Source: Chitinophaga tropicalis (lineage in GTDB: Bacteria; Bacteroidota; Bacteroidia; Chitinophagales; Chitinophagaceae). From it: DNA of 46,897 bases. How positions within the stretch are numbered: the first letter of the stretch is position 1; each line of letters starts with the position of its first letter. Shown here piece by piece: positions 33,568-42,401 of the stretch. The stretch lies in the NCBI RefSeq assembly GCF_009758205.1, contig NZ_WRXN01000025.1, forward strand, positions 1 through 46,897, written 5' to 3'. The notes under the pieces were generated by a model that saw only the letters and a list, made by a program, of their open reading frames with translations, was not told the origin of the DNA and searched no databases. The translations under genes were made by a program, and so were the position numbers.

Positions 33568-36285
33568 ATGGAAAAACGATCATTATCAAGACGGGATTTT
33601 GTTAAGCAAACAGGCATCTTTACTGCCGGACTTCCCGTTGTATCTGCATTACCTTCTTCATTTACCGGAATGGCCGTAGCAGAGCCAGTATCATTGCACT
33701 GGCTGGATAATAAAGCGCCGGGCTTCACGGCAGGTGTTACGTGGGGAGTGCCATGGCCCCGTGGAACAGTAAAAAGGGACACCGGCTTTGTACTGCAGGA
33801 TGGCGGTAGAGAACAGGTACCTGTGCAGTCGTGGCCACTGGCCACCTGGCCGGACGGGTCTCTTAAATGGAGCGCCCATGCCATTGGCGCCGGAAAGGGA
33901 TTGACGGCGGGACTGGAGCTGACGCCTGCTAAGCAGGGTATTGTAAAAGGTGGTGTGAGTGTAAAGGAACAGGCAGACAGTATACTGATAGATAATGGTC
34001 TCCTGCAATGTGAAATAGGCAGAACGGGCTCTGCGTTTATCCGTAGTATTAAGAGAAATGGAAAGGTCAGTGCGTTGTCCGGCAAGCTGGTATTGCAAAC
34101 GCAGGACGCATATGGGACGGAAGGAGAGGGTGTGGTAACAAGTGAATGGTATGAGGGGAAGATAGATAAGGTAACTGTAGAGCAAACGGGTCCCATACGT
34201 GCTGTAGTGAAAGTGGAAGGGCGGCATACCAATGCTAAAGAACGCAGCTGGCTGCCGTTTGTGCTGCGGCTTTATTTTTATGAGAACAGTGAATCTGTCC
34301 GTATCATACATACTATTGTTTACGACGGTGATGAGCATAAGGACTTCATCCGCGGACTGGGGCTTCGTTTTGACGTACCGCTGAGCGGCGAGCTAACGGA
34401 CAGGCACATTCGTTTTGCAGGAGAAGGGCAGGGTATTTTTGCAGAAGCTGTAAAGGGACTGACGGGGCTGCGGCGCGATCCCGGCAAGGAAGTGCGTGAA
34501 GCCCAGGTGGCAGGTAAAGCCACTCCTGCAGGAGATTCCCTGCCGGACGGAGTAGCGCCCCGTTTGCAGTATATCCCTGCATTTGGCGACTATACACTCT
34601 TCCAGCCTACACCAGACGCTTTTGAGATACGCAAACGTACCCGTGAAGGGTATGGATGGATACAGTCGGCCTATGGAAAACGTGCCGCCGGCACGGGTTA
34701 TGTAGGTACTCCGCAAGGCGGGCTGGCCTTTGGTATCAGGAATTTCTGGCAAAGTTGTCCGGCACAGCTGGATATCAGGAACGCGCATACGGAAATGGGA
34801 CAGGTTACGCTGTGGTTGTGGGCGCCAAGTGCTGCTCCGATGGACCTGCGGTTTTATCATGATGGCATGGGGCAGGACACTTTTGCCAAACAGCGTGAGG
34901 GACTGGAAATTACCTATGAAGATTATGAGCCCGGATTTGGTACGCCTATGGGCGTTGCCCGTACCAGTGAACTGCAGCTCTGGGCGTTGCCGTCAACACC
35001 TTCGAATGAGCAGCTGGCAGGTATTGCCGCCTATGTACAGGACCCGCATAACCTGACCTTCGCCATATCCCAATGGGAGAAGGCCGGTGTGCTGGGAGGC
35101 AGCTGGAATATACCTTACACCTCATCGCCGGAGAAAGAGAAGATAAAGGAACAGCTGGATTTTTATTTCGGTTATTATCAGCGGCAGGTGGAAGAAAGGC
35201 ACTGGTATGGCTTCTGGAATTATGGCGATGTCATGCATTCCTATGACCAGGACAGGCATGTATGGCGGTATGATGTAGGTGGCTTTGCGTGGGATAATTC
35301 GGAGCTTTCTACTGATCTGTGGTTGTGGTACTTCTACCTGCATACCGGAAGAAAAGATGTTTTCCGTATGGCGGAAGCCATGACGCGGCATACAGGAGAA
35401 GTAGATGTGCATCATATAGGTCCTTTTGCGCCCCTGGGCTCCCGGCATAATGTTCAGCACTGGGGATGCAGCGCTAAACAGCTACGCATCTCCACAGTTG
35501 CCAACAGGCGTTTCTACTACTATCTTACTGCTGATGAGCGTGTGGGGGATCTTATGCATGCTGAAGTAGATGCCGCTTATACCCTGCGTACCATTGTGCC
35601 GGGACGTAAAGTAGGACAGCCGGTGGGCGATCCGCAGGGAGAATATGCCGGCGTTTCTTTCGGAACAGACTGGGGCTCTCTGGCGGCCGCGTGGCTGACG
35701 GAATGGGAGCGTACCGGTAATACAACGGCAAAAGACCGTCTGCTGAACAGTATGGCTACCATTGCTGCGCAGCCTAATGGGTTCTTTACAGGAAATGCGC
35801 AGATGGAGCTGGCTTCGGGCAAGTTCCTGCCGGAAAAGAAAGATAAAATCTCTGTATCCCATCTTAGCGCCGTATTCGGATTGCCTGAGATCTGTGCAGA
35901 GCTGGTAGCATTAGTCGATATGCCGGCATTTGAAAAGGCGTGGCTGCAATACTGTGAGTTGTACAATGCTTCGGCAGAAGAGCAGAAAGCTGTGCTGGGC
36001 AGACCTCTTGGTAAGCTAAATCTCAGACAGTCACACTCCCGGCTGACTGCTTTTGCCGCCCGCAGGAAGAAAGATAAGCAGCTGGCGGAAAGGGCATGGC
36101 GGGAGTTTCTTGGAGGGGAAGCGGGCATACGTAAATTCTCAGATACATTGCACACTATCGGCGGACCGGCAGTACTGAACCCTATCTCAGAAGCAGATGG
36201 TATCAGCACTAATGCGGTTGCCCAGTGGGGACTGGCCGCTATGGCGTTGCTGGACTATGCAGGAGATCATTATATTAATGGCTGA
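33568..36285 (+). CDS. Exo-rhamnogalacturonan lyase, PcRGLX/YetA-like (PL26)
   Basis: Large exported protein of 905 residues with a Tat signal (LSRRDFVKQTG). Domain order fits PcRGLX/YetA: an N-terminal barrel-like beta domain (about 35-120, with GVTWGVPWPRGTVKRD and WPDGSLKWSAHA), a central beta-sandwich (to about 450), and a C-terminal alpha/alpha toroid (about 500-890, with HWYGFWNYGDVMHSYDQDRH and LSTDLWLWYFYLHTGRKDVF, shown as LSTDLWLWYFYLHTGR). The family cleaves rhamnogalacturonan I from the chain end by beta-elimination. It heads a three-gene operon with DUF6250 and CE12. Confidence 0.85.
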   Translation: MEKRSLSRRDFVKQTGIFTAGLPVVSALPSSFTGMAVAEPVSLHWLDNKAPGFTAGVTWGVPWPRGTVKRDTGFVLQDGGREQVPVQSWPLATWPDGSLKWSAHAIGAGKGLTAGLELTPAKQGIVKGGVSVKEQADSILIDNGLLQCEIGRTGSAFIRSIKRNGKVSALSGKLVLQTQDAYGTEGEGVVTSEWYEGKIDKVTVEQTGPIRAVVKVEGRHTNAKERSWLPFVLRLYFYENSESVRIIHTIVYDGDEHKDFIRGLGLRFDVPLSGELTDRHIRFAGEGQGIFAEAVKGLTGLRRDPGKEVREAQVAGKATPAGDSLPDGVAPRLQYIPAFGDYTLFQPTPDAFEIRKRTREGYGWIQSAYGKRAAGTGYVGTPQGGLAFGIRNFWQSCPAQLDIRNAHTEMGQVTLWLWAPSAAPMDLRFYHDGMGQDTFAKQREGLEITYEDYEPGFGTPMGVARTSELQLWALPSTPSNEQLAGIAAYVQDPHNLTFAISQWEKAGVLGGSWNIPYTSSPEKEKIKEQLDFYFGYYQRQVEERHWYGFWNYGDVMHSYDQDRHVWRYDVGGFAWDNSELSTDLWLWYFYLHTGRKDVFRMAEAMTRHTGEVDVHHIGPFAPLGSRHNVQHWGCSAKQLRISTVANRRFYYYLTADERVGDLMHAEVDAAYTLRTIVPGRKVGQPVGDPQGEYAGVSFGTDWGSLAAAWLTEWERTGNTTAKDRLLNSMATIAAQPNGFFTGNAQMELASGKFLPEKKDKISVSHLSAVFGLPEICAELVALVDMPAFEKAWLQYCELYNASAEEQKAVLGRPLGKLNLRQSHSRLTAFAARRKKDKQLAERAWREFLGGEAGIRKFSDTLHTIGGPAVLNPISEADGISTNAVAQWGLAAMALLDYAGDHYING

Positions 36286-36307
36286 CCGCCTCTCAAAACC
36301 AATAGAT

Positions 36308-37003
36308 ATGCGTTTGCTAATCACTGCCCTGGCGCTCTTACTCACCACCACCACAATAACAGCCCAACAAGCAGGAAAGTATAGGACACACAGCTTACTT
36401 TTTAAAGATAATTTTAAGAACGGACTGGATAGCACTACCTGGATAGCAGAAGTAGCGCCCGTTCCCAATTCAAGAGTATATGTAGAGAACGGGCGGCTGA
36501 TACTGGACACAAAAGGAGGCGTTACAGTATGGCTGAACAAACTGCTGAGCGGTAACGTCAGTATTGAATACACGCGCAGAGTGCTTACAACAGGAAAACC
36601 GAACGACCGCCTGTCTGATCTGAACCAGTTCTGGATGGCTAAAGACCCGCGTAACAGCCATCTCTTTACGCGCAGCGGAGTACTGGAAGAATATGACTCG
36701 CTGCAGTTGTATTATGTAGGTATGGGAGGCAATACCAACAGCACTACGCGCTTCAGAAAATATGAAGGCAACGGCGAACGGAAACTGTTGCAGGAATATA
36801 AGGATACAGCGCATCTGCTAACGAAAGATAAAGTATACCGTATCAGGATCATTGTAAAGGACGGAGTGACCAGCTACTGGGTAAACGGAGAACAGTATTT
36901 CAGTTATGCTGATCCTTCTCTGCTGAAAGAAGGATACTTTGGTTTCCGCTCTACCTGGTCCAGGCAGGAGATCAGCAACGTTCGTATTTACCAGCTGCAT
37001 TAA
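36308..37003 (+). CDS. Exported DUF6250 domain protein
   Basis: Protein of 231 residues with a Sec signal peptide (ends TTTITAQQ). The rest is a single beta-rich domain with FKDNFKNGLDSTTWIAE, NGRLILDTKGGVTVWLNK, LNQFWMAKDP and VYRIRIIVKDGVTSYWVNG, matching the DUF6250 family seen with pectin-degrading enzymes; it looks like a concanavalin-type sandwich. Its role (binding or lyase) is not established. ATG 36308 starts the signal peptide, 22 bp after the PL26 stop. It is followed 10 bp later by CE12. Confidence 0.82.
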   Translation: MRLLITALALLLTTTTITAQQAGKYRTHSLLFKDNFKNGLDSTTWIAEVAPVPNSRVYVENGRLILDTKGGVTVWLNKLLSGNVSIEYTRRVLTTGKPNDRLSDLNQFWMAKDPRNSHLFTRSGVLEEYDSLQLYYVGMGGNTNSTTRFRKYEGNGERKLLQEYKDTAHLLTKDKVYRIRIIVKDGVTSYWVNGEQYFSYADPSLLKEGYFGFRSTWSRQEISNVRIYQLH

Positions 37004-37013
37004 TTCTATCGTT

Positions 37014-37784
37014 ATGTATAAACTGTTACTGACAATTATGGCTGTGGTTTTCATTTCCGGTACACAGCAAAACAAACCGGCATTATATCTTATCGGGGAT
37101 TCTACTGTAAAGAACGGGAAAGACAAGGGAGATAATGAGCAGTGGGGATGGGGGCATTTCATCGGAGAGTATTTTGATACCAGCAGGATCTCTATTCACA
37201 ACAAGGCGCTGGGGGGTACCAGCAGCCGTTCCTTTCAGACAAGAGGGCTATGGGACAGCGTACTGGCTAAGCTGCAACCGGGAGATTATGTCCTGATCCA
37301 GTTCGGGCATAATGATGGTGGTCCGCTGGATGATACTGCCCGGGCCAGGGGAAGTATTAAGGGAGTAGGAGATGAGAGTAAAGAGATATACAATCCTATC
37401 CTGAAGAAGCAGGAAGTGGTGCATACTTATGGCTGGTATATTGCAAAGCTGATCAGGGAAGCCAAACAGAAAGGTGCTATACCTGTTGTTTGTTCACTGG
37501 TGCCGAGGAATGTCTGGAAAGATGGTAAAGTAGCGAGGGGATCGCAGGATTATGGTTTGTGGGCCAGGCAGACGGCTGAGAAGGAAGGGGCGTTGTTCAT
37601 TGATCTGAATGCCCTTGTAGCTGATGTTTATGACAGGGAAGGGGAAGAGAAGGTAGCATCCACTTATTTTGGAACGAAAGATCATACACATACAATTGAG
37701 GCAGGCGCCAGGCTGAATGCTGCGGAAGTTGTAGAGGGGATAAGATCTCTGAAGACTTTAAAGCTAAACGATTATCTTAAATAG
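37014..37784 (+). CDS. Rhamnogalacturonan acetylesterase, CE12 (SGNH hydrolase)
   Basis: Protein of 256 residues with a short N-terminal signal segment. SGNH/GDSL blocks are clear: LIGDSTVKNG (nucleophile Ser30), the GGTSSRSFQT glycine block, IQFGHNDGGP and the catalytic pair in TKDHTHT. CE12 enzymes remove acetyl groups from rhamnogalacturonan so that lyases can act, which agrees with the PL26 gene upstream. ATG 37014 is chosen since it begins the signal peptide and lies 10 bp after the DUF6250 stop. Confidence 0.9.
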   Translation: MYKLLLTIMAVVFISGTQQNKPALYLIGDSTVKNGKDKGDNEQWGWGHFIGEYFDTSRISIHNKALGGTSSRSFQTRGLWDSVLAKLQPGDYVLIQFGHNDGGPLDDTARARGSIKGVGDESKEIYNPILKKQEVVHTYGWYIAKLIREAKQKGAIPVVCSLVPRNVWKDGKVARGSQDYGLWARQTAEKEGALFIDLNALVADVYDREGEEKVASTYFGTKDHTHTIEAGARLNAAEVVEGIRSLKTLKLNDYLK

Positions 37785-37793
37785 GAACAGATT

Positions 37794-37818
37794 GATTGCA
37801 GGCCACAGGCCTGCAATC
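37794..37818. terminator. Hairpin between convergent operons
   Basis: GATTGCAGGCC and GGCCTGCAATC form an 11-bp perfect stem with an ACA loop, 9 bp after CE12 and 8 bp before the stop of the convergent gene. There is no long T-tract, so it may be a weak terminator or mRNA end-stabiliser. Confidence 0.6.
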
Positions 37819-37826
37819 TAAAAGAA

Positions 37827-39008
37827 TCAAAATATCTCTGCCAGTTTAGTATCCAGTTGTTCATATTCTTCTCCACCGCTACCATACCTTGCAATGATCA
37901 CTCCGTTTGGATCTATCAGCAGTTGAGTAGGAACGGCGTGAATACCGTACATGCTATATATATCGCCTGGTTGTGGTTTGCCATCTTCTTTGAATTTCTG
38001 AGTATCCAGGCCGCGGAGTATGTGATGCCATGCTCCCACACCATCTTTCGTTACAGCTTTTTTCCATTCATCCGGCTTACCGTCGTTATCAGCAATTCCC
38101 AGTATCTCAAATCCTTTATCCTTATACATTGCATATAATGATTTCAGGTGAGCGTTGTTCTTACGGCAAGGCAGGCACCAGCTACCCCAGAAATCCAGCA
38201 ACAGGTATTTGCCTTTGAAATCCATCAGGCCTGTTGGTTTGCCGTTGATATCCGGTTGACTGAATAACTGCGCCCTGCTGCCTGGAGAACCGTTCTGTAT
38301 CTTAGCCAGGATATCTGTCAGTTCTTTCCCGTAAACGCTGGTTTGCAGCCAGGGAGCCAGTTTACTGATATATTGCCTGAGCGTATCTGCTTTCATGAAA
38401 GTAGTGAACTTGCGGAGTTCTGCTGCTGTAACATAAGATTCCGGATGTGTGCGGAAGAAGCTGTAAGAGGCTGCCCTGGATTCTTCATACAGGGGTTGCA
38501 GTAATGCTTTGGCCGCATCTGCTTTTGCCTTCAATGTACGTAATTCTGTATCCGTCTTCCTTGCCTGGATAGCAGCCAGGTATTGCTTGCTGGCATCGTC
38601 ATATGCCTGGAAGAGAGGCGCCTGTGCCTGTTGTACGCGGGCCCTGGCAGCCAGCAGCTCGGCATATTCTTCCTGTGAAGCCGATCCGGTGATAGCACCT
38701 TCTTTAAATATGGGGGAATTTACCTTTACCTGTACTTTTCCCGGGTCAAGGTAAAAATCTATGCCTTCATCCCCATCTCCGCTGATAGTGGCTATGACGG
38801 GTTCGCTTAACATGCCTGTAAAAGTAAATGTCCCATTTTTGATGCTTGTGCTGTCCTCTATGTAAAATCCATTGCCATAACGGAGATAAACGTGCCCGTT
38901 TTCTTTACCTGCAACAGATCCTGTGATTTCAAATGCCCCGCGTTTTTCCTGGGCGAAGCTCAGTGAGGTTACAAGCATTCCTGTAACAACGGAAAGTAGT
39001 CTTTTCAT
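37827..39008 (-). CDS. Exported TlpA/AhpC-type thioredoxin-like protein with DUF4369-like N-terminus
   Basis: Protein of 393 residues with a Sec signal (ends SLSFAQ). The N-terminal beta domain (about 25-120: FEITGSVAGKENGHVYLRYG) resembles DUF4369, a long helical linker follows (about 125-240), then a thioredoxin domain (about 250-393) with the active site WGSWCLPCRK and cis-Pro in GIHAVPTQLLIDP. Such proteins act as periplasmic thiol-disulfide oxidoreductases. Partners are unknown. No clear -7 element is seen upstream. Confidence 0.9.
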   Translation of the reverse strand: MKRLLSVVTGMLVTSLSFAQEKRGAFEITGSVAGKENGHVYLRYGNGFYIEDSTSIKNGTFTFTGMLSEPVIATISGDGDEGIDFYLDPGKVQVKVNSPIFKEGAITGSASQEEYAELLAARARVQQAQAPLFQAYDDASKQYLAAIQARKTDTELRTLKAKADAAKALLQPLYEESRAASYSFFRTHPESYVTAAELRKFTTFMKADTLRQYISKLAPWLQTSVYGKELTDILAKIQNGSPGSRAQLFSQPDINGKPTGLMDFKGKYLLLDFWGSWCLPCRKNNAHLKSLYAMYKDKGFEILGIADNDGKPDEWKKAVTKDGVGAWHHILRGLDTQKFKEDGKPQPGDIYSMYGIHAVPTQLLIDPNGVIIARYGSGGEEYEQLDTKLAEIF

Positions 39009-39146
39009 AGGTGTGTGGCGGGAATCTGTATTCCCATAATGGTGGTTAAGTGATTTTAGTTGCTTTCTGGATTCAATATAATAATTATTTAATAAAAGCC
39101 CAATGTTTTGAGCATTGAGGGAGAAGGGGATTAACTGAAGTGGTGA

Positions 39147-39776
39147 TCAGGAATAGAGCTGTACTTTTTCTATCATTTCAATAACATTTGATACCTGTAA
39201 TTTCTCGAAGATCCTTTTTTTATAGGTGCTTACGGTGGATATCTGCAGGCTGAGCTTATCGGCAATTTCAGCAACGCTGGCTCCTTTTATCAGGAGTTGC
39301 ATAATATTATTCTCCCTGTTGGATAAACGGTGAATAGGGTTGCCTGCCGCTGTTTTTTTGTTAGAGATGTTGTTGAGCAGGGTTTGTTTAAGAGTGGGGC
39401 TAAGATATTTTTCATCTCTCAGCAGGCATTTAGCTGCATTTTTGATCTCTTCTATGCCTGTTTTTTTAGACAAAAAGCCATCAGCCCCTGCTTCCAGGTA
39501 GCGCCAGCCGAAGATCTGTTCATCATAGCTGGAGAAAATAAGGATCTTGATGTGCGGATGCCTTAACCTGATAATGTCCAGCATCTGATGGTTGTTCCCT
39601 CCCGGCATATCAATATCCAGGATAACCAGATCAAAAGGCTGGGTGGCAAGTATCCTGAGTGTTTCTTCAAAATCTGAAGCTTCAGATACGTGCGCATTAT
39701 CTATCGACCTTTGCAATATTAGGCTGGTGCCATACCGGACAACTTCCTGATCATCTACAACAAGAATATTAGGCAT
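39147..39776 (-). CDS. LuxR/NarL-type response regulator
   Basis: Protein of 209 residues. The receiver domain has the acidic pair VVDDQE (Asp8, Asp9), the phospho-acceptor Asp54 in VILDIDMPGG, Ser/Thr in IFSSYDE and the Lys in FLSKKTG. The C-terminal LuxR helix-turn-helix has LSNRENNIMQLLIKGASVAE and LQISTVSTYKKRIFEKL. No sensor kinase is adjacent, so it is an orphan. A large palindromic region lies just upstream, suggesting autoregulation. Confidence 0.92.
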   Translation of the reverse strand: MPNILVVDDQEVVRYGTSLILQRSIDNAHVSEASDFEETLRILATQPFDLVILDIDMPGGNNHQMLDIIRLRHPHIKILIFSSYDEQIFGWRYLEAGADGFLSKKTGIEEIKNAAKCLLRDEKYLSPTLKQTLLNNISNKKTAAGNPIHRLSNRENNIMQLLIKGASVAEIADKLSLQISTVSTYKKRIFEKLQVSNVIEMIEKVQLYS

Positions 39777-39799
39777 AGTAAGTCATTATATAAAAATAC

Positions 39800-39876
39800 G
39801 TTACAACATTTTAAATAACAATCCTGATACCGTTCCGGTTTTGCATTCCTGTAGTATTAATACTACATGTTGTAAC
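39800..39876. promoter_or_regulatory. Inverted repeats upstream of the response regulator
   Basis: GTTACAACAT (39800-39809) and ATGTTGTAAC (39867-39876) are perfect inverted copies 57 bp apart. A perfect 16-bp palindrome, GTAGTATTAATACTAC (39851-39866), abuts the right copy. All lie 24-100 bp upstream of the response regulator ATG, fitting an operator for it. Confidence 0.55.
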
Positions 39877-39917
39877 AATAAATTCTAATTAAATAACATA
39901 CAAAGATATGTAAATTC

Positions 39918-40090
39918 GTTTCATGTGAAAGAAAATCCCCTCCAATACTTTCTATCCTATCTATCCCTATACCTTGAGATGAGGGGCCTGTAAGAGCAGG
40001 CCCTTCCCAATGGTTCTCAAAAAGCAGGCCGCAAGGTTGATCTTTTCTCTCAGAAAAGCGGTTTTACCCTTAAATGGAAGGGTGTTTTTT
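39918..40090 (+). ncRNA. Candidate small RNA
   Basis: The 429 bp between 39777 and 40205 hold no credible gene. A near -7 element TAAATTCG (39910-39917, one mismatch) precedes a run containing two hairpins: GGGCCTG/CAGGCCC (39984-39990 with 39997-40003) and ACCCTT/AAGGGT (40066-40071 with 40078-40083) followed by GTTTTTT, a good intrinsic terminator. Nothing upstream on the same strand needs a terminator here, so an independent RNA of about 170 nt is plausible. Boundaries are estimates; no known RNA family is recognised. Confidence 0.4.
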
Positions 40091-40205
40091 GATATTTTAT
40101 CTGAAAAATAACCTTGTTATGAAATATGATTCTTTTTTATTATCTTTAATCTTTATATATTAGTGGGACAACTTTTTAAACCAGCATCACCTTAAACCTC
40201 TACCT

Positions 40206-40517
40206 ATGATCATTTACGGCCGGAACAGTTACCGGGTCAGATCAGCACAATTGGCTGAAATCGGGATCAATGAACAGATTCCGGGAATCGTACAATTTGA
40301 ACTGCGGCAGAATTATGCGCACATTTACTGGATCCCTTTGTTTCCCCTGGGTTCCCAGTGGTGCATCCGGAAAACAGACAACAAGCTGTATGAAGTGAAT
40401 GACAGCCTGCTACCGGCCCTGAATGCGCTTCCCAGGCCAAAGAACGGCTGGATAGCCTTTACAGGTCTTATCCTGATAGCGGCAGCCCTGTTATGGTTCA
40501 GCATTTTTGTAAGATAA
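40206..40517 (+). CDS. Small protein with one C-terminal membrane helix
   Basis: Protein of 103 residues. The N-terminal ~75 residues are soluble and rich in aromatics (YGRNSYRVRSAQLAEIGI, FELRQNYAHIYWIPLFPLG); one membrane helix follows at about 83-101 (IAFTGLILIAAALLWFSIF). It resembles Bacteroidota proteins that begin with a short strand ending in YG and, in some members, carry a zinc ribbon, but no Cys pair is seen here. Function unknown. An intrinsic terminator follows. Confidence 0.8.
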   Translation: MIIYGRNSYRVRSAQLAEIGINEQIPGIVQFELRQNYAHIYWIPLFPLGSQWCIRKTDNKLYEVNDSLLPALNALPRPKNGWIAFTGLILIAAALLWFSIFVR

Positions 40518-40544
40518 GGCAGAAAACAACTTTATTATATACGG

Positions 40545-40570
40545 TCCGGGGCTCAGGTCCCGGATTTTTT
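40545..40570 (+). terminator. Intrinsic terminator
   Basis: TCCGGG (40545-40550) pairs with CCCGGA (40559-40564) and is followed by six T, just downstream of the small membrane protein gene. Confidence 0.8.
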
Positions 40571-40677
40571 ATTTTTACATTATAGCCATACTCATCATAT
40601 TGTGTCAGAAAATCTGAGTTTTTTCAGTATTTTCATTCCCGTACCATGCCACGCATGCCACGTTAAACCTAATCAAC

Positions 40678-41652
40678 ATGAGCTCAAGGAGAAACTTTAT
40701 TCAACAGGCCGGTCTGATAGCTGCCGGATTAATGGTTAACCCCTCGGGGATTTTCAGCAAAGGAAGAGAGAACACCGTTCACAATATCGGGATCCAGCTA
40801 TACACATTGCGTGAGCAGCTGGCCAAAGATGTAACGGACACCCTGGTAAGAGTGGCTGCAACAGGCTACAAACATGTAGAAACTTTCTATGGCTATAAAG
40901 CGCCGGGGCAGACAGAACAGTTCTGGGGCCTGGACACCAAAGGACTGAAAAAACTGCTGAATGCCAATAACCTGCTTACCCACAGCGGGCACTACCAGCT
41001 AAATGATTATCTCACCAGAGGCAACGGTAAAGACGAAGCCCTGAAAGAACAACTGGAAATAGCAGCAGAACTGGGGCAGCAATACCTGGTTGTGCCGGTG
41101 CCACCTATGGGTATCTGGGATAAGATGACCGGCAGCGATTACCAGTTTATGGCAGAACAGCTGAATAAAGCGGGAGAATCAGCAAAAAAGTCCGGTCTGA
41201 AGATCGGTTATCATAACCATTACTGGGAGTTCAAACAGCAGCCGGATGTGAAGATGTCAGGTTACGATGTATTGCTCAAAGAAACAGAGCCATCGCTGGT
41301 AAGTTTTGAACTGGACCTGTTCTGGGCAATCAAGGCTAACATGGACCCTGTAGAAATGTTCAGGAAGAATAAGGGAAGATATGTGATGTGGCATGTAAAG
41401 GATATTGATAAAAGCGCTTCAGAGAAAATTGCAGGTGGTGATGCAGATAAACTGACCGCTATGCAGATCCTGCCTAAAGTGAAATTTGCGGAAGTGGGTA
41501 CAGGTTCAGTAGATTTTAAAAAGATCTTCGCAAATGCCAGCACTGCAGGTTTGAAGTATGCTTTTGTAGAGCAGGATAAGATCACGATCGATCCGTTTGA
41601 AAGTATTAAGGAAAGCTATGATTATGTAAATAAGAATTTGCTGAAGCATTGA
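40678..41652 (+). CDS. Exported sugar phosphate isomerase/epimerase-like TIM-barrel protein
   Basis: Protein of 324 residues. The N-terminus SSRRNFIQQAGLIAAGLMV is a Tat-type signal. The rest is a xylose-isomerase-like TIM barrel (AP endonuclease 2 family): IGIQLYTLREQL, LKIGYHNHYWEF, LVSFELDLFWAI with metal ligands, WHVKDIDKS, and EVGTGSVDFKKI. This is common in Bacteroidota as an exported isomerase/epimerase of unknown substrate. It is monocistronic and ends at a hairpin terminator. Confidence 0.88.
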   Translation: MSSRRNFIQQAGLIAAGLMVNPSGIFSKGRENTVHNIGIQLYTLREQLAKDVTDTLVRVAATGYKHVETFYGYKAPGQTEQFWGLDTKGLKKLLNANNLLTHSGHYQLNDYLTRGNGKDEALKEQLEIAAELGQQYLVVPVPPMGIWDKMTGSDYQFMAEQLNKAGESAKKSGLKIGYHNHYWEFKQQPDVKMSGYDVLLKETEPSLVSFELDLFWAIKANMDPVEMFRKNKGRYVMWHVKDIDKSASEKIAGGDADKLTAMQILPKVKFAEVGTGSVDFKKIFANASTAGLKYAFVEQDKITIDPFESIKESYDYVNKNLLKH

Positions 41653-41668
41653 TAGTATCAGGAAGAAT

Positions 41669-41716
41669 TAAACGTATGCTATAGGATATTGCTCCGGTAG
41701 CATACGTTTAGTTTTT
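41669..41716 (+). terminator. Intrinsic terminator after the TIM-barrel gene
   Basis: A 13-bp perfect stem, TAAACGTATGCTA (41669-41681) with TAGCATACGTTTA (41698-41710), followed by GTTTTT. Confidence 0.85.
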
Positions 41717-41723
41717 AGTTAAC

Positions 41724-42164
41724 ATGTTCTGTATGAAATATACATTGCTATTGACCCTACTTATATTACCCCTGTTGAGTTTCTCACAGGAAATGGATAA
41801 ACAGGAAATACTTACTCTTAATGAACAATGGCTTAAATCCTATGCTTCGCGGGATACTGCCACGCTAAGCAGGATATTTGCGGACGATTTCATACTGGTA
41901 TCTCCCAAAGGAACCAAAATGAGCAAACAAGATGTGCTGACGAACCTCATGGCACCCAATCAGGAAACAGTCAGCGTTCATATTGACAGCGCTGAGGTGA
42001 GGCTCTTCGGCAATACAGGACTGATCACTGCTACCACTACTTTCATATTAAGAATTAACGGAAAAGAGATAAAAGGTAAAAATTGCTACTCCGATCTCTA
42101 TATAAAACGAAATAATAAATGGGTAGCAGTAGCCGCACATGTTACTTTACTAAACATGCAATAG
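41724..42164 (+). CDS. Exported NTF2-like (DUF4440-type) protein
   Basis: Protein of 146 residues, or 143 if the second ATG (41733) is used, which looks more natural as the signal peptide starts MKYTLLLTLLIL and ends LLSFSQ. The mature part is an NTF2-like cone fold: ILTLNEQWLKSYASRDTATL, LSRIFADDFILVSPKGTKMS (seen in two parts) and a last strand GNTGLITATTTFILRINGK, YSDLYIKRNNKWVAVAAH. The family includes ketosteroid-isomerase-like and many unassigned proteins. The 162-bp gap after it shows nothing clear. Confidence 0.83.
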   Translation: MFCMKYTLLLTLLILPLLSFSQEMDKQEILTLNEQWLKSYASRDTATLSRIFADDFILVSPKGTKMSKQDVLTNLMAPNQETVSVHIDSAEVRLFGNTGLITATTTFILRINGKEIKGKNCYSDLYIKRNNKWVAVAAHVTLLNMQ

Positions 42165-42401
42165 TCCCAAACCTCGTATTGAAGCAATCTCCACCATTGT
42201 TTTCTCCGGCACCTACATTTTGCATACCAGGAGAAAACAGGACAGCATAGACGGAATAGATAAGGACAGTTTATTTGAATGACTTCCCACATTTATGAAG
42301 AAGATAGCAGATGATTACTGCCGAATATGTTATCATTTTATGACCGGTATGATGTATGCGATAAAAGATTTTACCTTTACCGCTATCTGAAAAGAAATAC
42401 T

